A stretch of DNA of 64,000 bases from Cribrihabitans_A pelagius (GCF_048820915.1 NZ_JBMERR010000023.1:12689-76688); one strand, 5' to 3'; shown: positions 1 to 8,832, counted from the first letter of the stretch. The notes: generated from the sequence alone by a model not told the origin. A program made the numbers and translations.

Positions 1-1
1 C

Positions 2-1105
2 TCGCTGCCGGGGATGGCGGAGTATTTCCAGGCCGACTACAGGCTGATGCAGCTCTCGGTCGCGCTTTACCTCGCAGTAAACGCCGTGGTGCAGATCCTG
101 GTCGGGCCGGTCTCCGACCAGATGGGCCGCCGCCCGGTGCTTCTGGCCAGCATGGTGCTGTTCCTGCTGGCGACGCTCGGCTGCATCTACGCCCCCAGCG
201 CCGAGATATTCCTGCTGTTCCGCATGGGCCAGGCGGTGGTGGCCGCCACCATGGTGCTCAGCCGCGCTGCGGTGCGCGACATGTATGACACCGACCGCGC
301 CGCCAGCATGATCGGCTATGTCACCATGGGCATGGCGGTGGTGCCGATGATTGGTCCGGCGATCGGCGGCGTGCTCGACCAGTGGCTGGGCTGGACCGCA
401 AACTTCTGGATGCTGTTTGCGGTGGGGGCGGCCACGCTCGCGATCACCTACACCGATTTCGGCGAGACCGCGCACAAGAGCGGCAAGACGCTCGCCGCGC
501 AGTTCCGCGAATACCCCGAACTGTTCCGCTCGCCGCGGTTCTGGGGCTATTCGCTGGCCTCCGGCCTCGCCTCGGGCGCCTTCTTCGCCTACCTGGGCGG
601 CGCGCCCTTTGTCGGCAGCGAAGTCTATGGCCTCAGCACGGCCGAGCTCGGCATCTATTTCTCGGCGCCTGCGGTGGGCTATTTCGCAGGCAACTTCATC
701 TCCGGCCGCTACTCCACCCGCATGGGCGTCAACTGGATGGTGCTCTGGGGCTGCGTGATCAACGGCGCGGGCGTGGCGCTGTCGCTGGGAATCGCGATGG
801 CGGGCGCCGATAGCGTGCTCACCTTCTTTGGCCTGATGTGCTTTGTCGGGCTGGGCAACGGCATGGCGATCCCCAATGCCACCGCGGGGGCGATCTCGGT
901 CCGCCCGCATCTCGCGGGCACCGCTTCCGGCCTCAGCGGCGCTATCATGATCGGCGCGGGCGCGGGGCTCAGCGCCTTTGCCGGCTGGCTCCTGGTGGAG
1001 GGCTCGACCGCGGTGCCGCTCCTGCTGATCATGCTGGGCACGGCCATTCTGGGGCTCGCCTCGATCATGCTGGTGATCCGGCGCGAGCGGCAGCTTAGCC
1101 AATGA
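2..1105 (+). CDS. Bcr/CflA-family MFS drug exporter, 5' end cut by window edge
   Basis: Inner-membrane proton-coupled exporter of the major facilitator superfamily, Bcr/CflA branch (drug efflux). The frame is already open at base 2 and reads S-L-P-G before the first visible ATG at 14; family members have another helix upstream, so the true start lies outside the window. The loop GPVSDQMGRRPVLL is the MFS motif A between helices 2 and 3, followed by RMGQAVVAATMVLSRAAVRDMY, typical of this branch. About ten further hydrophobic segments follow. Substrate cannot be read from sequence. The gene ends 64 bases before the ScfR-like regulator, same strand, but the boxes between them suggest the two are separately controlled. 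Confidence 0.85.
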   Translation, partial: SLPGMAEYFQADYRLMQLSVALYLAVNAVVQILVGPVSDQMGRRPVLLASMVLFLLATLGCIYAPSAEIFLLFRMGQAVVAATMVLSRAAVRDMYDTDRAASMIGYVTMGMAVVPMIGPAIGGVLDQWLGWTANFWMLFAVGAATLAITYTDFGETAHKSGKTLAAQFREYPELFRSPRFWGYSLASGLASGAFFAYLGGAPFVGSEVYGLSTAELGIYFSAPAVGYFAGNFISGRYSTRMGVNWMVLWGCVINGAGVALSLGIAMAGADSVLTFFGLMCFVGLGNGMAIPNATAGAISVRPHLAGTASGLSGAIMIGAGAGLSAFAGWLLVEGSTAVPLLLIMLGTAILGLASIMLVIRRERQLSQ

Positions 1106-1121
1106 GCCTTGCGGGCGCGGG

Positions 1122-1159
1122 TTTGCAACTATACCTTCCCCGCGACAGATATTTGCAAA
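1122..1159 (+). promoter_or_regulatory. Paired TTTGCAA / TTTGCAAA boxes upstream of scfR-like gene
   Basis: TTTGCAA at 1122-1128 and the palindrome TTTGCAAA at 1152-1159 lie 30 bp apart start to start (about three helical turns), the second ending 10 bases before the ATG at 1170. The ScfR member PccR of Rhodobacter sphaeroides is known to bind a pair of TTTGCAAA-type half sites, so autoregulation of the downstream gene is inferred. The spacing here (23 bases between boxes) is wider than the short spacer I recall for PccR. Confidence 0.55.
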
Positions 1160-1169
1160 GGCGCGCCCC

Positions 1170-2558
1170 ATGGCCACCCAGAAACTTTATGCCGGCGCCA
1201 AGCTGCGCGAGATGCGCACCCGGCTGGCGCTGACGCAGAAGGATTTCGCCGCCAAGCTCGGCGTCTCCCTGCCCTATCTGAACCAGATGGAGAACAACAA
1301 CCGCCCGGTCTCGACCACGGTGGTGCTGGCGCTGGCGCAGGAGTTCGGCATGGACGTGACCGAGCTCAGCGCGGGCGACAGCGAGCGGCTGGTCAGCGAC
1401 ATGCGCGAGGCGATGGCCGATCCGGTCTTTGCCGACGATGCCCCGCCGCTGGCGGACCTGCGGCTCACCGCGTCTAATGCGCCTGCGCTCGCACGCGCCT
1501 TCCTGACCCTGCACCGCGCCTACCGGCAGACGCACGAACGGCTCGCCTCGCTGGACGAGGCGCTGGGGCGCGAGGATGCCCGCATCCAGGCCAGCCCCTG
1601 GGAGGAGGTGCGCGACTTCTTCCACTACTGCGACAACTACATCGACGCGGTGGACCGCGCGGCCGAGCATTTCGCCGATGCGCCCGACATCCGCGCCGCC
1701 GCCATTGCCGCATTGGAGCAGAGCGGCGTCACCCTGCAGCAGAGCGAGATGACCGGCCTGCGCCGCTATCACGCGGAGAGCCGCACGCTGCACCTCTCCA
1801 ACCGCGCGGCGCCGCAGACGCAGCTGTTCCAAATGCTGCTGCAGGTGGCGCTCTTGCGGCAGAACAAGCTTTTGGAGGCAACGCTCGACTTTGCGCGTTT
1901 CCAGAGCGATGAGGCCCGCGCCATCGCCAAGATCGGCCTTGCCAACTATTTTGCGGGCGCCGCCCTGATGCCCTACCGCCGCTTCCTGGAGGCCGCACAG
2001 GAATGCCGCCACGATCTCGAACTGCTGGCAACCCGCTTCACCGCCTCGATCGAGCAGGTGGCGCACCGGCTCTCCACCCTGCAGCGGCCCGGCGCCAAGG
2101 GGGTGCCGTTCTTTTTCGTGCGGGTCGATCAGGCCGGCACGATCACCAAGCGGCACTCGGCCACACGGTTGCAATTTGCCCGCTTTGGCGGCGCCTGTCC
2201 GCTGTGGAACGTGCACCGCGCGTTTGAAACACCTGGCCGCTTCCTGCGCCAGCTGGCCGAGACGCCGGACGGGGTGCGTTACATCTCGCTCGCGCGAGAT
2301 GTCTCGAAATCCGGCGGCTCCTTCGGCTCGCCGGTGCGCCGCTATGCCATTGCGCTGGGGTGCGAGGTGCGCCACGCCGACGCGCTGGTCTACGCCGACG
2401 GGCTCGACGTGAAAAACGACAGCGCCTACGAGCCGATCGGCATCTCCTGCCGCATCTGCGAGCGCAAGGATTGCCACCAGCGCTCGGTCCCGCCGCTCGA
2501 GCGGCGGCTTACCATCAACACCGACCAGCGCGGCGTGCTGCCTTACGAGGTGAGCTGA
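1170..2558 (+). CDS. ScfR/PccR-like short-chain acyl-CoA-responsive XRE regulator
   Basis: Cytoplasmic transcription factor, 462 aa. Residues about 8-65 form an XRE helix-turn-helix (LTQKDFAAKLGVSLPYLNQ). The middle corresponds to the degenerate IrrE/DUF955 region and the C-terminal half to the DUF2083-type sensor domain, ending in a cysteine cluster C427-x2-C430-x4-C435 followed by PPLERRLTI. This architecture is that of the ScfR family, whose members RamB, MccR and PccR sense acyl-CoA intermediates and control glyoxylate-shunt, methylcitrate or propionyl-CoA genes. Which pathway this copy controls is not decidable here because no target gene is adjacent. Two TTTGCAA boxes precede it. ATG at 1170 has a weak AAGGCG ribosome site. 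Confidence 0.8.
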   Translation: MATQKLYAGAKLREMRTRLALTQKDFAAKLGVSLPYLNQMENNNRPVSTTVVLALAQEFGMDVTELSAGDSERLVSDMREAMADPVFADDAPPLADLRLTASNAPALARAFLTLHRAYRQTHERLASLDEALGREDARIQASPWEEVRDFFHYCDNYIDAVDRAAEHFADAPDIRAAAIAALEQSGVTLQQSEMTGLRRYHAESRTLHLSNRAAPQTQLFQMLLQVALLRQNKLLEATLDFARFQSDEARAIAKIGLANYFAGAALMPYRRFLEAAQECRHDLELLATRFTASIEQVAHRLSTLQRPGAKGVPFFFVRVDQAGTITKRHSATRLQFARFGGACPLWNVHRAFETPGRFLRQLAETPDGVRYISLARDVSKSGGSFGSPVRRYAIALGCEVRHADALVYADGLDVKNDSAYEPIGISCRICERKDCHQRSVPPLERRLTINTDQRGVLPYEVS

Positions 2559-2624
2559 AGCGCGAATCGCCATTTTATGCCATTATCGGATGTATTCCCG
2601 TCTTCGGCTGCAAGGAGGGATCCC

Positions 2625-2933
2625 ATGACTGGCCGACTATTGCTGGCGTTTTTCTGTGCGGCCTTTCCGATTGGAGCAATGGGGCAAAGCGCAGCCACCC
2701 CCGGAAACGGCGCAGACAAACCCCCGGCCGCGGAGGCTCCGCCCAAGAGCCGCGTTTGCGCCGGGTATTGCTGCGTCATCGATGGCGGATTTGTCTGCGA
2801 AATGGCCCCTGAATTCTCCCCCGGCTTTGGCCCGGCTCCACCGGTCGCGACCATCGATAATGACCCCTTGGGCCTTCAAGGCCGCGAGAGGCTGATTGAC
2901 AACTACTTCGATCATCGTGGTGTCGATGGATAG
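2625..2933 (+). CDS. Small secreted hypothetical protein
   Basis: Not recognised. 102 aa from the ATG at 2625, chosen because AAGGAGG lies at 2612-2618. Residues 1-20 (TGRLLLAFFCAAFPIGAMGQ) look like a cleavable signal peptide, followed by a Pro/Ala-rich stretch and a short Cys-containing core (RVCAGYCCVIDGGFVCEM) with four cysteines that could form disulfides in the periplasm. The stop codon overlaps the start of the next gene, so the two are probably translated together. Confidence 0.6.
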   Translation: MTGRLLLAFFCAAFPIGAMGQSAATPGNGADKPPAAEAPPKSRVCAGYCCVIDGGFVCEMAPEFSPGFGPAPPVATIDNDPLGLQGRERLIDNYFDHRGVDG

Positions 2934-3468
2934 TATAGAGCTTCTTGTCCGCGCCTTCGGAGCCGCTTTGATATTCGGGGTTCTGCCCCTTGCCGCCATC
3001 GCCCTGCTCTGCGGTTTGGCCACGCTGCCGTTTGCCTGGAACAAGAAAGAGGTCGCGGTGATTTCCTTCCTGTTCGGCCTCGTGGGCGCGAGCCTGGGCC
3101 TCCTCCTGGGCAATAGCCGGGAACCGGCAGTGGCCGCGTATCTGCCCGCGATCATCACCCTTCTCGGCGGGCTGGTGATCTACGCCATTCCCAAGCAGCA
3201 GCATTTTTTGTCTCTGTTTTCAAAGAGTGAAAGCGAGAGTCAGGACCCCGCTTTCATTCGTGTCTTTGTAATTGCCGCGGTGATGTCGCTTGTCACCGCC
3301 TCCGTCGCGGCGACGAATGTCGGAGCAACGCTCCGCATGGCCTCGGTAGAGGCGGAACGTGATTTCGAACGCAAGTACGAGGAATGGAAGAAATTCCACG
3401 AGACCGTGCAACTGCCACTCGAGAAACGGCAATTGGAACGCGCCCTCGGGTTCGAGTCGGCCGACTAG
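2926..3468 (+). CDS. Hypothetical inner-membrane protein with C-terminal coiled segment
   Basis: Not recognised. 180 aa from ATG 2926, which overlaps the stop of the upstream secreted protein (ATGGATAG); an in-frame TTG at 2896 would add 10 residues but has no ribosome site. Four hydrophobic segments are visible: two near the N-terminus, one around FGLVGASLGLLLG, one around AIITLLGGLVIYAI; a fifth follows a charged SESESQ loop (VFVIAAVMSLVTASVAA). The last 45 residues are highly charged (ERDFERKYEEWKKFHE) and likely helical in cytoplasm or periplasm. Probable two-gene unit with the preceding secreted protein. Confidence 0.6.
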   Translation: MDSIELLVRAFGAALIFGVLPLAAIALLCGLATLPFAWNKKEVAVISFLFGLVGASLGLLLGNSREPAVAAYLPAIITLLGGLVIYAIPKQQHFLSLFSKSESESQDPAFIRVFVIAAVMSLVTASVAATNVGATLRMASVEAERDFERKYEEWKKFHETVQLPLEKRQLERALGFESAD

Positions 3469-3716
3469 CTCTCCGGCTGCGCCTGGGACAGGATCCCCCA
3501 GATCTCGTCCTTCAGGGCCGCGCGTTTCTTGCGCATGCCGGTCTCGGCCTCGGCGCTGACCGGCTCCACGTTGGTTTCCGCCCGGTGCACGGCGCGGTTC
3601 ACCTCGTGGTATTCATCCGCCAGCTTGGAGAAATGCGCATCTGCCTGTTTCAGCCGGCTCATCAGCGCGGCCTTTTCCGGGAATTCCTCGGCCAGTTCAT
3701 GGGACGTGTTGGACAC
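3465..3716 (-). CDS. DUF465 / YdcH-family small protein
   Basis: 83 aa, starting at GTG 3716 with GAGCAG a few bases upstream (reading leftward); longer upstream frame has no ribosome site and lacks family resemblance. Sequence LAEEFPEKAALMSRLKQADAHFSKLADEYHEVNRAVHRAE followed by LKKxRxALKDEIWGIL-like ending is characteristic of DUF465, a short helical-hairpin family of unknown role. Ends 4 bases inside the stop of the convergent membrane protein gene. Confidence 0.75.
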   Translation of the reverse strand: MSNTSHELAEEFPEKAALMSRLKQADAHFSKLADEYHEVNRAVHRAETNVEPVSAEAETGMRKKRAALKDEIWGILSQAQPES

Positions 3717-3806
3717 CTGTCTGCTCCTATTCGTTGAGATCAGAGGCACCCTAACGCCGCCTTGCAGGGCCGCACTTTGACAGGGGTCAAACCTGGCCCC
3801 GGCCTG

Positions 3807-3840
3807 TAAAAAAACCGCCCGCACACAGTATGCGGCGGGC
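3807..3840 (-). terminator. Rho-independent terminator of the betT-C-B-A transcript
   Basis: Read leftward: an imperfect stem CCCGCCGCA / TGCGGGCGG with a 7-base loop, immediately followed by seven T (3814-3808). It lies 24 bases beyond the betA stop and before the DUF465 gene. Confidence 0.8.
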
Positions 3841-3863
3841 AGTTCCGGTTGCGTTCCAGGGAC

Positions 3864-5519
3864 TTAGCGCTGCGCGGCGCGCCATTCCGGGTGGAACCAC
3901 GGTTCGGCATTCGAGGACGGCAGGCGACGGCCGAGGATGTGGTCGGCAGCCTTCTCGCCGGTCATGATCGAGGGGCCGTTCAGGTTGCCATTGGTGATGC
4001 GCGGGAAGATTGAGCTGTCGGCCACCCGCAGCCCCTCCACTCCGATCACCCGGCATTCGGAATCGACCACGCTCATAGGATCTTCGGCTGCGCCCATCTT
4101 GCAGGTGCCGCAGGGGTGATAGGCACTTTCCACGTGTTCCTTGATGAAACTGTCGAGCTCATCGTCGCTCTGCATGTTCATGCCCGGCTGGATCTCGTGC
4201 TTGACGAAGGGCTTGAAGGCGTCCTGGTCAAAAATCTCGCGCGTGAGGCGGATGCAGGTGCGGAAGTCTTCCCAGTCCTTTTCGCTGCTCATGTAATTGA
4301 ACAGGATGCGCGGATCGGCCTTGGGATCGGCCGAGCGCAGCGTGACCTCCCCGCGCGAGGGTGAGCGCATCGGGCCGACATGGGCCTGGAAGCCATGGCC
4401 CTCGGCCGCGGCCTGGCCGTCGTAACGCACCGCGATGGGCAGGAAGTGATACTGGATGTCCGGGTAGTCCACCCCGGGCTTCGAACGGATGAAGGCCGCG
4501 CTTTCGAACTGGTTGGAGGCGCCCAGCCCGGTCTTGGTGAACAGCCACTGCGCGCCGATCAGCCCCTTGCCGAACAGGTTCCAGTACTTGAACAGCGTGA
4601 TCGGCTGCGAACAGGCCATCTGCAGGTAAAGCTCCAGGTGGTCCTGCAGGTTCTGCCCCACGCCGGGCCGGTCGGCCACCACTTCGATGCCGTGTTCGGC
4701 AAGATGCGCGGCCGGGCCAATGCCGGAGAGCATCAGCAGTTTCGGAGAGTTCAGCGAGGAGGCCGAGACGATCACCTCGGCGCCCGCCCGGATCACTTCG
4801 ACCTTGCCGCCGCGCTCGACCTCAACGCCCACGGCGCGGCCGTCCTCAATCACGATCTTGCGGGCAAAGGCGCGGATCAGGTCGCAGTTCTCCCGTTTCA
4901 GGGCGGGTTTCAGATAGGCGTTGGCGGCGGACCAGCGGCGGCCCTTGTGGACCGTCATCTCCATCGGGCCGAAGCCCTCCTGCTGTTCGCCGTTGTAATC
5001 GGAGGTGACGGGATAGCCCGCCTGCCGCCCGGCCTCGACAAAGGCGTCGTGCAGGGGGTTGTCGCGCGGGCCGCGCGAGATGTGCAGCGGGCCGTCGCTG
5101 CCGCGCCAGTCGGGGTCACCGCCCTGGCCGCTGTCGTGCCAGGTCTCCATGCGTTTGAAGTAAGGCAGAACGTCGGCGTAGGACCAGCCCTGCGCGCCGG
5201 CCTCGGCCCAGTGGTTGTAGTCGCCCGCATGGCCGCGCACGTAGACCATGCCGTTGATGGAAGAAGAGCCCCCCACCACCTTGCCGCGCGGGCAGACCAG
5301 GCGGCGGCCGTCCAGATGCGGCTCCGGCTCGGTCTTGTAGCCCCAGTCATAGAGGCTCATGTTCATCGGGTAGCTCAGCGCTGCCGGCATCTGGATGAAG
5401 GGGCCCGCATCGGTGCCGCCGTGTTCGATCACCAGAACCGACTTGCCCGCCTCGCTCAGCCGGTAAGCCATGGCACAGCCCGCCGAGCCTGCCCCAACAA
5501 TCACGTAATCTGCGTTCAT
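3864..5519 (-). CDS. betA: Choline dehydrogenase
   Basis: FAD-dependent GMC oxidoreductase that oxidises choline to betaine aldehyde at the membrane. 551 aa, family length. N-terminal FAD motif V-x-G9-A-G11-S-A-G14, second GMC signature around RGKVVGGSSSINGMVYVRGH, active-site region HPCGTCKMG and C-terminal NGNLNGPSIMTGEKAAD, supplying the conserved His and Asn of the family. Start chosen at ATG 5519 behind GGAGAG rather than the 12-codon longer frame. Last gene of the leftward bet operon; separated from betB by 214 bases that hold a double palindrome. Confidence 0.95.
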   Translation of the reverse strand: MNADYVIVGAGSAGCAMAYRLSEAGKSVLVIEHGGTDAGPFIQMPAALSYPMNMSLYDWGYKTEPEPHLDGRRLVCPRGKVVGGSSSINGMVYVRGHAGDYNHWAEAGAQGWSYADVLPYFKRMETWHDSGQGGDPDWRGSDGPLHISRGPRDNPLHDAFVEAGRQAGYPVTSDYNGEQQEGFGPMEMTVHKGRRWSAANAYLKPALKRENCDLIRAFARKIVIEDGRAVGVEVERGGKVEVIRAGAEVIVSASSLNSPKLLMLSGIGPAAHLAEHGIEVVADRPGVGQNLQDHLELYLQMACSQPITLFKYWNLFGKGLIGAQWLFTKTGLGASNQFESAAFIRSKPGVDYPDIQYHFLPIAVRYDGQAAAEGHGFQAHVGPMRSPSRGEVTLRSADPKADPRILFNYMSSEKDWEDFRTCIRLTREIFDQDAFKPFVKHEIQPGMNMQSDDELDSFIKEHVESAYHPCGTCKMGAAEDPMSVVDSECRVIGVEGLRVADSSIFPRITNGNLNGPSIMTGEKAADHILGRRLPSSNAEPWFHPEWRAAQR

Positions 5520-5681
5520 CGCGTCTCTCCGTCGGGAGGGGCCGCAGAGGGTCAAGGATGCCGCAGCGACCGCGCCTCGGCGCGGCGTGTCCTTGAGGAT
5601 CTGTGGAACCGCCTCATACTTGGTCTGGTTTGCTGAGGACGTATCGCGCCCTCAGCCTGCTTCTCAGCAAATCCCTTCCCT

Positions 5682-5734
5682 ATTGCCCTTTCGGGCAACG
5701 GGGAGGGCGGGTGGGCATTGCCCGAAAGGGCAAT
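5682..5734. repeat. 17-bp perfect inverted repeat, each arm itself a hairpin, between betB and betA
   Basis: ATTGCCCTTTCGGGCAA at 5682-5698 and its exact reverse complement TTGCCCGAAAGGGCAAT at 5718-5734 are separated by 19 bases. Each arm folds alone (TTGCCC / GGGCAA with a four-base loop; GAAA on one strand), so the RNA can form either two small hairpins or one long one. The arm at 5718-5734 touches the last base of the betB stop codon. Confidence 0.8.
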
Positions 5735-7191
5735 CAGAACGCCGCTTCGACGTCGCCCATGCGCACGTAGACCGACTTCACCTGGCTGAAGTGGTTGATC
5801 GCCTCTTTCGAGTTCTCGCGGCCCACGCCGGAGGCCTTCACGCCGCCAAAGGGCGCTTCCACCGGCGCGTCGTTGTAGGAGTTGATGAAACAGCTTCCCG
5901 CTTCGAGCTGATCGATCACCCGGTGCGCGCGGGTGAAGTCGCGGGTGAAGACGCCCGCCGACAGGCCGAACTCGGTGGCATTGGCGCGCGCGATCGCCTC
6001 TTCCTCGGTCTCGAAGTCGAGGACCGACATCACCGGGCCGAAGATTTCCTCCCGCGCGATCGTCATATCGTCGGTCACATCGGCAAAGACGGTGGGCTCG
6101 ATGAAAAAACCCGGCATGTCGGCACGGTTGCCGCCGCAGATCAGCCGCGCCCCTTCTGCCTTGCCCTTCTCGATGTAGCCCAGCACGATGTTCATCTGGT
6201 TCTCGCTGACCATCGGGCCAAAATTGGTGGCTTCATCCTGCGGGTCGCCCAGCACTGCGCCTTTCACCCGCTCGGCAAGGCGGGCGAGGAACTTTTCCTT
6301 GATGCCCTTTTGCACGAAGACGCGGGTGCCGTTGGAACAGACCTGCCCGGAGGAGTAGAAGTTGCCGTTGATCGCACCGCCGACGGCATTGTCGATGTCG
6401 GCGTCGTCAAAGACCAGCAGCGGCGACTTGCCGCCCAGCTCCATCGTCACGTGCTTCATGCCCTCGGCGGCGGCGGCATAGACTTTACGGCCGGTCGGCA
6501 CCGAGCCGGTGAGCGAGACCTTGTTGACGCGCGGATCGGTGACCAGCGCGCTGCCAACCTCGCCCATGCCCTGCACCACGTTGTAAAGCCCGGCAGGCAG
6601 GCCGGCCTCATGCAGGATCTCGGCCACTTTCAGCGCACAGAGCGGTGTGGTTTCCGACGGTTTGAACACCATCGCGTTGCCGCAGGCCAGTGCGGGGGCG
6701 CCTTTCCAGCAGGCGATCTGGGTCGGGTAGTTCCAGGCGCCGATGCCGACGCACAGACCAAGCGGCTCGCGCTTGGTGTAGACCCAGTCCTCGCCCAGCG
6801 CGATGTGCTCGCCGGTGAGGCTGGCGGCAAGGCCGCCGAAATACTCCAGCGCATCGGCACCGGAGGTGGCGTCGGCCACCAGGGTCTCCTGCAGCGGCTT
6901 ACCGGTGTCGTAGGTTTCCAGCACCGAGAGCTCGTGGTTGCGTTCGCGCAGGATGTCGGCGGCGCGGCGCAGGATGCGGCCGCGCTCGGTGCCGCTGAGC
7001 TTGGCCCAGGTCTTCTGCGCTTCCTTGGCGGTGGCCAGCGCCTGCTCCACGATGGCGGGCGTGGCGGCGTGGACGGTGGCGATCTCCTCGCCGGTGGCGG
7101 CGTAGATCACCGGGATCGGCGTGCCTGCGGTGTCCTCGACATAGGCGCCATTTATGAAATGGCTGGCTTTGGGTTGAGCGGTGTGTGTCAT
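5734..7191 (-). CDS. betB: Betaine aldehyde dehydrogenase
   Basis: Cytoplasmic NAD(P)+-dependent aldehyde dehydrogenase converting betaine aldehyde to glycine betaine. 485 aa. Visible: NAD-binding AWNYPTQIACWKGAPAL and FKPSETTPL, the glutamate motif MELGGKSPLLVFDDADID (general base near residue 250) and the catalytic cysteine in FYSSGQVCSNGTRVF (near 285), then EEIFGPVMSVLDF. Start is ATG 7191 (THTAQPKASHFINGAYV); the longer frame runs into an intergenic repeat. Second-last gene of the bet operon, 60 bases after betC. Confidence 0.95.
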   Translation of the reverse strand: MTHTAQPKASHFINGAYVEDTAGTPIPVIYAATGEEIATVHAATPAIVEQALATAKEAQKTWAKLSGTERGRILRRAADILRERNHELSVLETYDTGKPLQETLVADATSGADALEYFGGLAASLTGEHIALGEDWVYTKREPLGLCVGIGAWNYPTQIACWKGAPALACGNAMVFKPSETTPLCALKVAEILHEAGLPAGLYNVVQGMGEVGSALVTDPRVNKVSLTGSVPTGRKVYAAAAEGMKHVTMELGGKSPLLVFDDADIDNAVGGAINGNFYSSGQVCSNGTRVFVQKGIKEKFLARLAERVKGAVLGDPQDEATNFGPMVSENQMNIVLGYIEKGKAEGARLICGGNRADMPGFFIEPTVFADVTDDMTIAREEIFGPVMSVLDFETEEEAIARANATEFGLSAGVFTRDFTRAHRVIDQLEAGSCFINSYNDAPVEAPFGGVKASGVGRENSKEAINHFSQVKSVYVRMGDVEAAF

Positions 7192-7198
7192 TATTTCA

Positions 7199-7230
7199 TG
7201 CCTCCGGCGGGGGTATTTAAGGCCAGAAAG
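7199..7230 (+). repeat. Intergenic repeat, family 1 (short copy)
   Basis: TGCCTCCGGCGGGGGTATTT followed by a GGCCAGAAAG tail sits in the betC-betB spacer. The TGCCTCCGGCGGG core with a following TATTT is shared with longer copies at 10860-10908 and 27002-27050. Confidence 0.6.
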
Positions 7231-7251
7231 TGGGCTGGCCGGTTGCAAGGG

Positions 7252-8760
7252 TCATTCGCCGCGGGGAAAGCGTTTGCTTTCCTCGAGGGTGTTGAGGTCC
7301 ATGTGGTTGCGCATGTAGCGCTCCGAGGCCTTTTGCAGCGGCTGGTAATCCCAGGGGTAGTAGCCGCCCTGGCGCAGGGCCTCGTAGACGATCCAGCGGC
7401 GGGCCTGGCTGGCGCGCACGTCGGCGTCGAAGCGGGCAAGGTCCCAGCGGGCCTCGGACTTGGCGCGCAGGGTCTGCAGGGTGCCGGCATGGGCCGGATC
7501 GTCCGCCAGGTTGGTGAGCTCATGCGGGTCGGCCTCCAGGTCGAAGAGCTGGTCGGGGTCGAGCGCGCAGCGGTTGTACTTCCACTTGCCGTAGCGCAGC
7601 GAGACCAGCGGCGCGTAAGAGGCTTCGGCCGCATATTCGATCGCCACCGGCGCGCTGCGCTCCTCCCCTTGCGCCAGCGGCACAAGGTTGTGGCCGTCGC
7701 TCCAGGGCGCGATCTCCTCCATGTCCACGCCTGCCAGCGCGCCCAGCGTCGGGGTCACGTCGATGGTGGAGACCGGCGTTTCGATCAGGCCCGCGGGCAG
7801 GTCCGGCCCCGAGATCATCAGCGGCACGCGGGAGGAGCCCTCGTAGAAGCTCATCTTGAACCACAATCCGCGCTCGCCCAGCATGTCGCCATGGTCGGAG
7901 ACAAACAGGATGATCGCTTCCTGCCGCGTGGTCTCCAGCACCTCCAGGATCTCGCCGATCTTGTCGTCGAGGTAGGAGATATTGGCGAAGTACGCACGGC
8001 GGGCGCGTTTGATGTGCTCCTCGGTGATGTCGAAACTGCGCCAGTCGTTGGCGTCGAAGATGCGCTTGGAATGAGCGTCGTGGTTCTCGTAGTCCATCGC
8101 CGGGACCTGCGGCAGCAGATGCTCGCAATCCTCGTAAAGGTCCCAGTATTTCTTGCGCGCCACGTAAGGGTCATGCGGGTGAGTGAAGCTGACGGTCAGC
8201 GCCCAGGAGCGGTCGTCCAGCCCGCGCGACAGCTCGTAGAGCTTGGTCTTGGCGTTGTAGGCGACCTCATCGTCGTATTCCATCTGGTTGGAGGTCTCCG
8301 CCACCCCTGCCCCGGTGACGCTTCCCATGTTGTGATACCACCAGTCGATGCGCTCGCCCGGTTTGCGGTAGTCGGGCGTCCAGCCGAAGTCGGCCGGGTA
8401 GATGTCGGTGGTGAGCCGGTCCTCGAACCCGTGCAGCTGGTCGGGGCCGACGAAATGCATCTTGCCCGAGAGGCAGGTGTAGTAGCCCGCGCGGCGCAGG
8501 TGATGCGCGTAGGTGGGAATGTCGGAGCGGAACTCGGCCGCATTGTCATAGACGCCGGTGCGCGAGGGCAGCTGCCCCGACATGAAGCTCGCCCGCCCCG
8601 GCGCGCACAGGGGCGAGGCGGTATAGGCATTGGCAAAGCGGGTGGAGCGCGCGGCCAGTTTCTTCAGGTTCGGCGCATGCAGCCAATCGGCGGGACCGTC
8701 CGGGAAAAGGGTCCCATTCAGCTGGTCCACCATCAGGATCAGGATATTCGGGGCACTCAT
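7252..8760 (-). CDS. betC: Choline-sulfatase
   Basis: Type I sulfatase hydrolysing choline-O-sulfate to choline and sulfate. 502 aa from ATG 8760, preceded by GGGAGG. Motif C52-A-P-G-R56 (SPLCAPGRASFMSGQLPSRTG) carries the cysteine that is converted to formylglycine; metal ligands start with D12 in ILMVDQ and recur in FVSDHGDMLGERGLW. C-terminal region RWIVYEALRQGGYYPWDYQP is the choline-sulfatase extension. No signal peptide, so cytoplasmic action, implying that choline-O-sulfate is imported, plausibly by the carrier encoded just upstream. Confidence 0.93.
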   Translation of the reverse strand: MSAPNILILMVDQLNGTLFPDGPADWLHAPNLKKLAARSTRFANAYTASPLCAPGRASFMSGQLPSRTGVYDNAAEFRSDIPTYAHHLRRAGYYTCLSGKMHFVGPDQLHGFEDRLTTDIYPADFGWTPDYRKPGERIDWWYHNMGSVTGAGVAETSNQMEYDDEVAYNAKTKLYELSRGLDDRSWALTVSFTHPHDPYVARKKYWDLYEDCEHLLPQVPAMDYENHDAHSKRIFDANDWRSFDITEEHIKRARRAYFANISYLDDKIGEILEVLETTRQEAIILFVSDHGDMLGERGLWFKMSFYEGSSRVPLMISGPDLPAGLIETPVSTIDVTPTLGALAGVDMEEIAPWSDGHNLVPLAQGEERSAPVAIEYAAEASYAPLVSLRYGKWKYNRCALDPDQLFDLEADPHELTNLADDPAHAGTLQTLRAKSEARWDLARFDADVRASQARRWIVYEALRQGGYYPWDYQPLQKASERYMRNHMDLNTLEESKRFPRGE

Positions 8761-8832
8761 CGCAAACCTCCCAAGGCGCGTCTTGCTGGCAAAGGCGCCT
8801 AGCGGGCCGGGTGGCACCGCCAGGCAGTTGAC

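Noticed and set aside
5587..8802. Very long rightward open frame (over 1,000 codons) across betB and betC
   Set aside because: It is antisense to two clear enzymes; high GC leaves such frames open by chance, and the product is His/Arg/Gly-rich with no domain.
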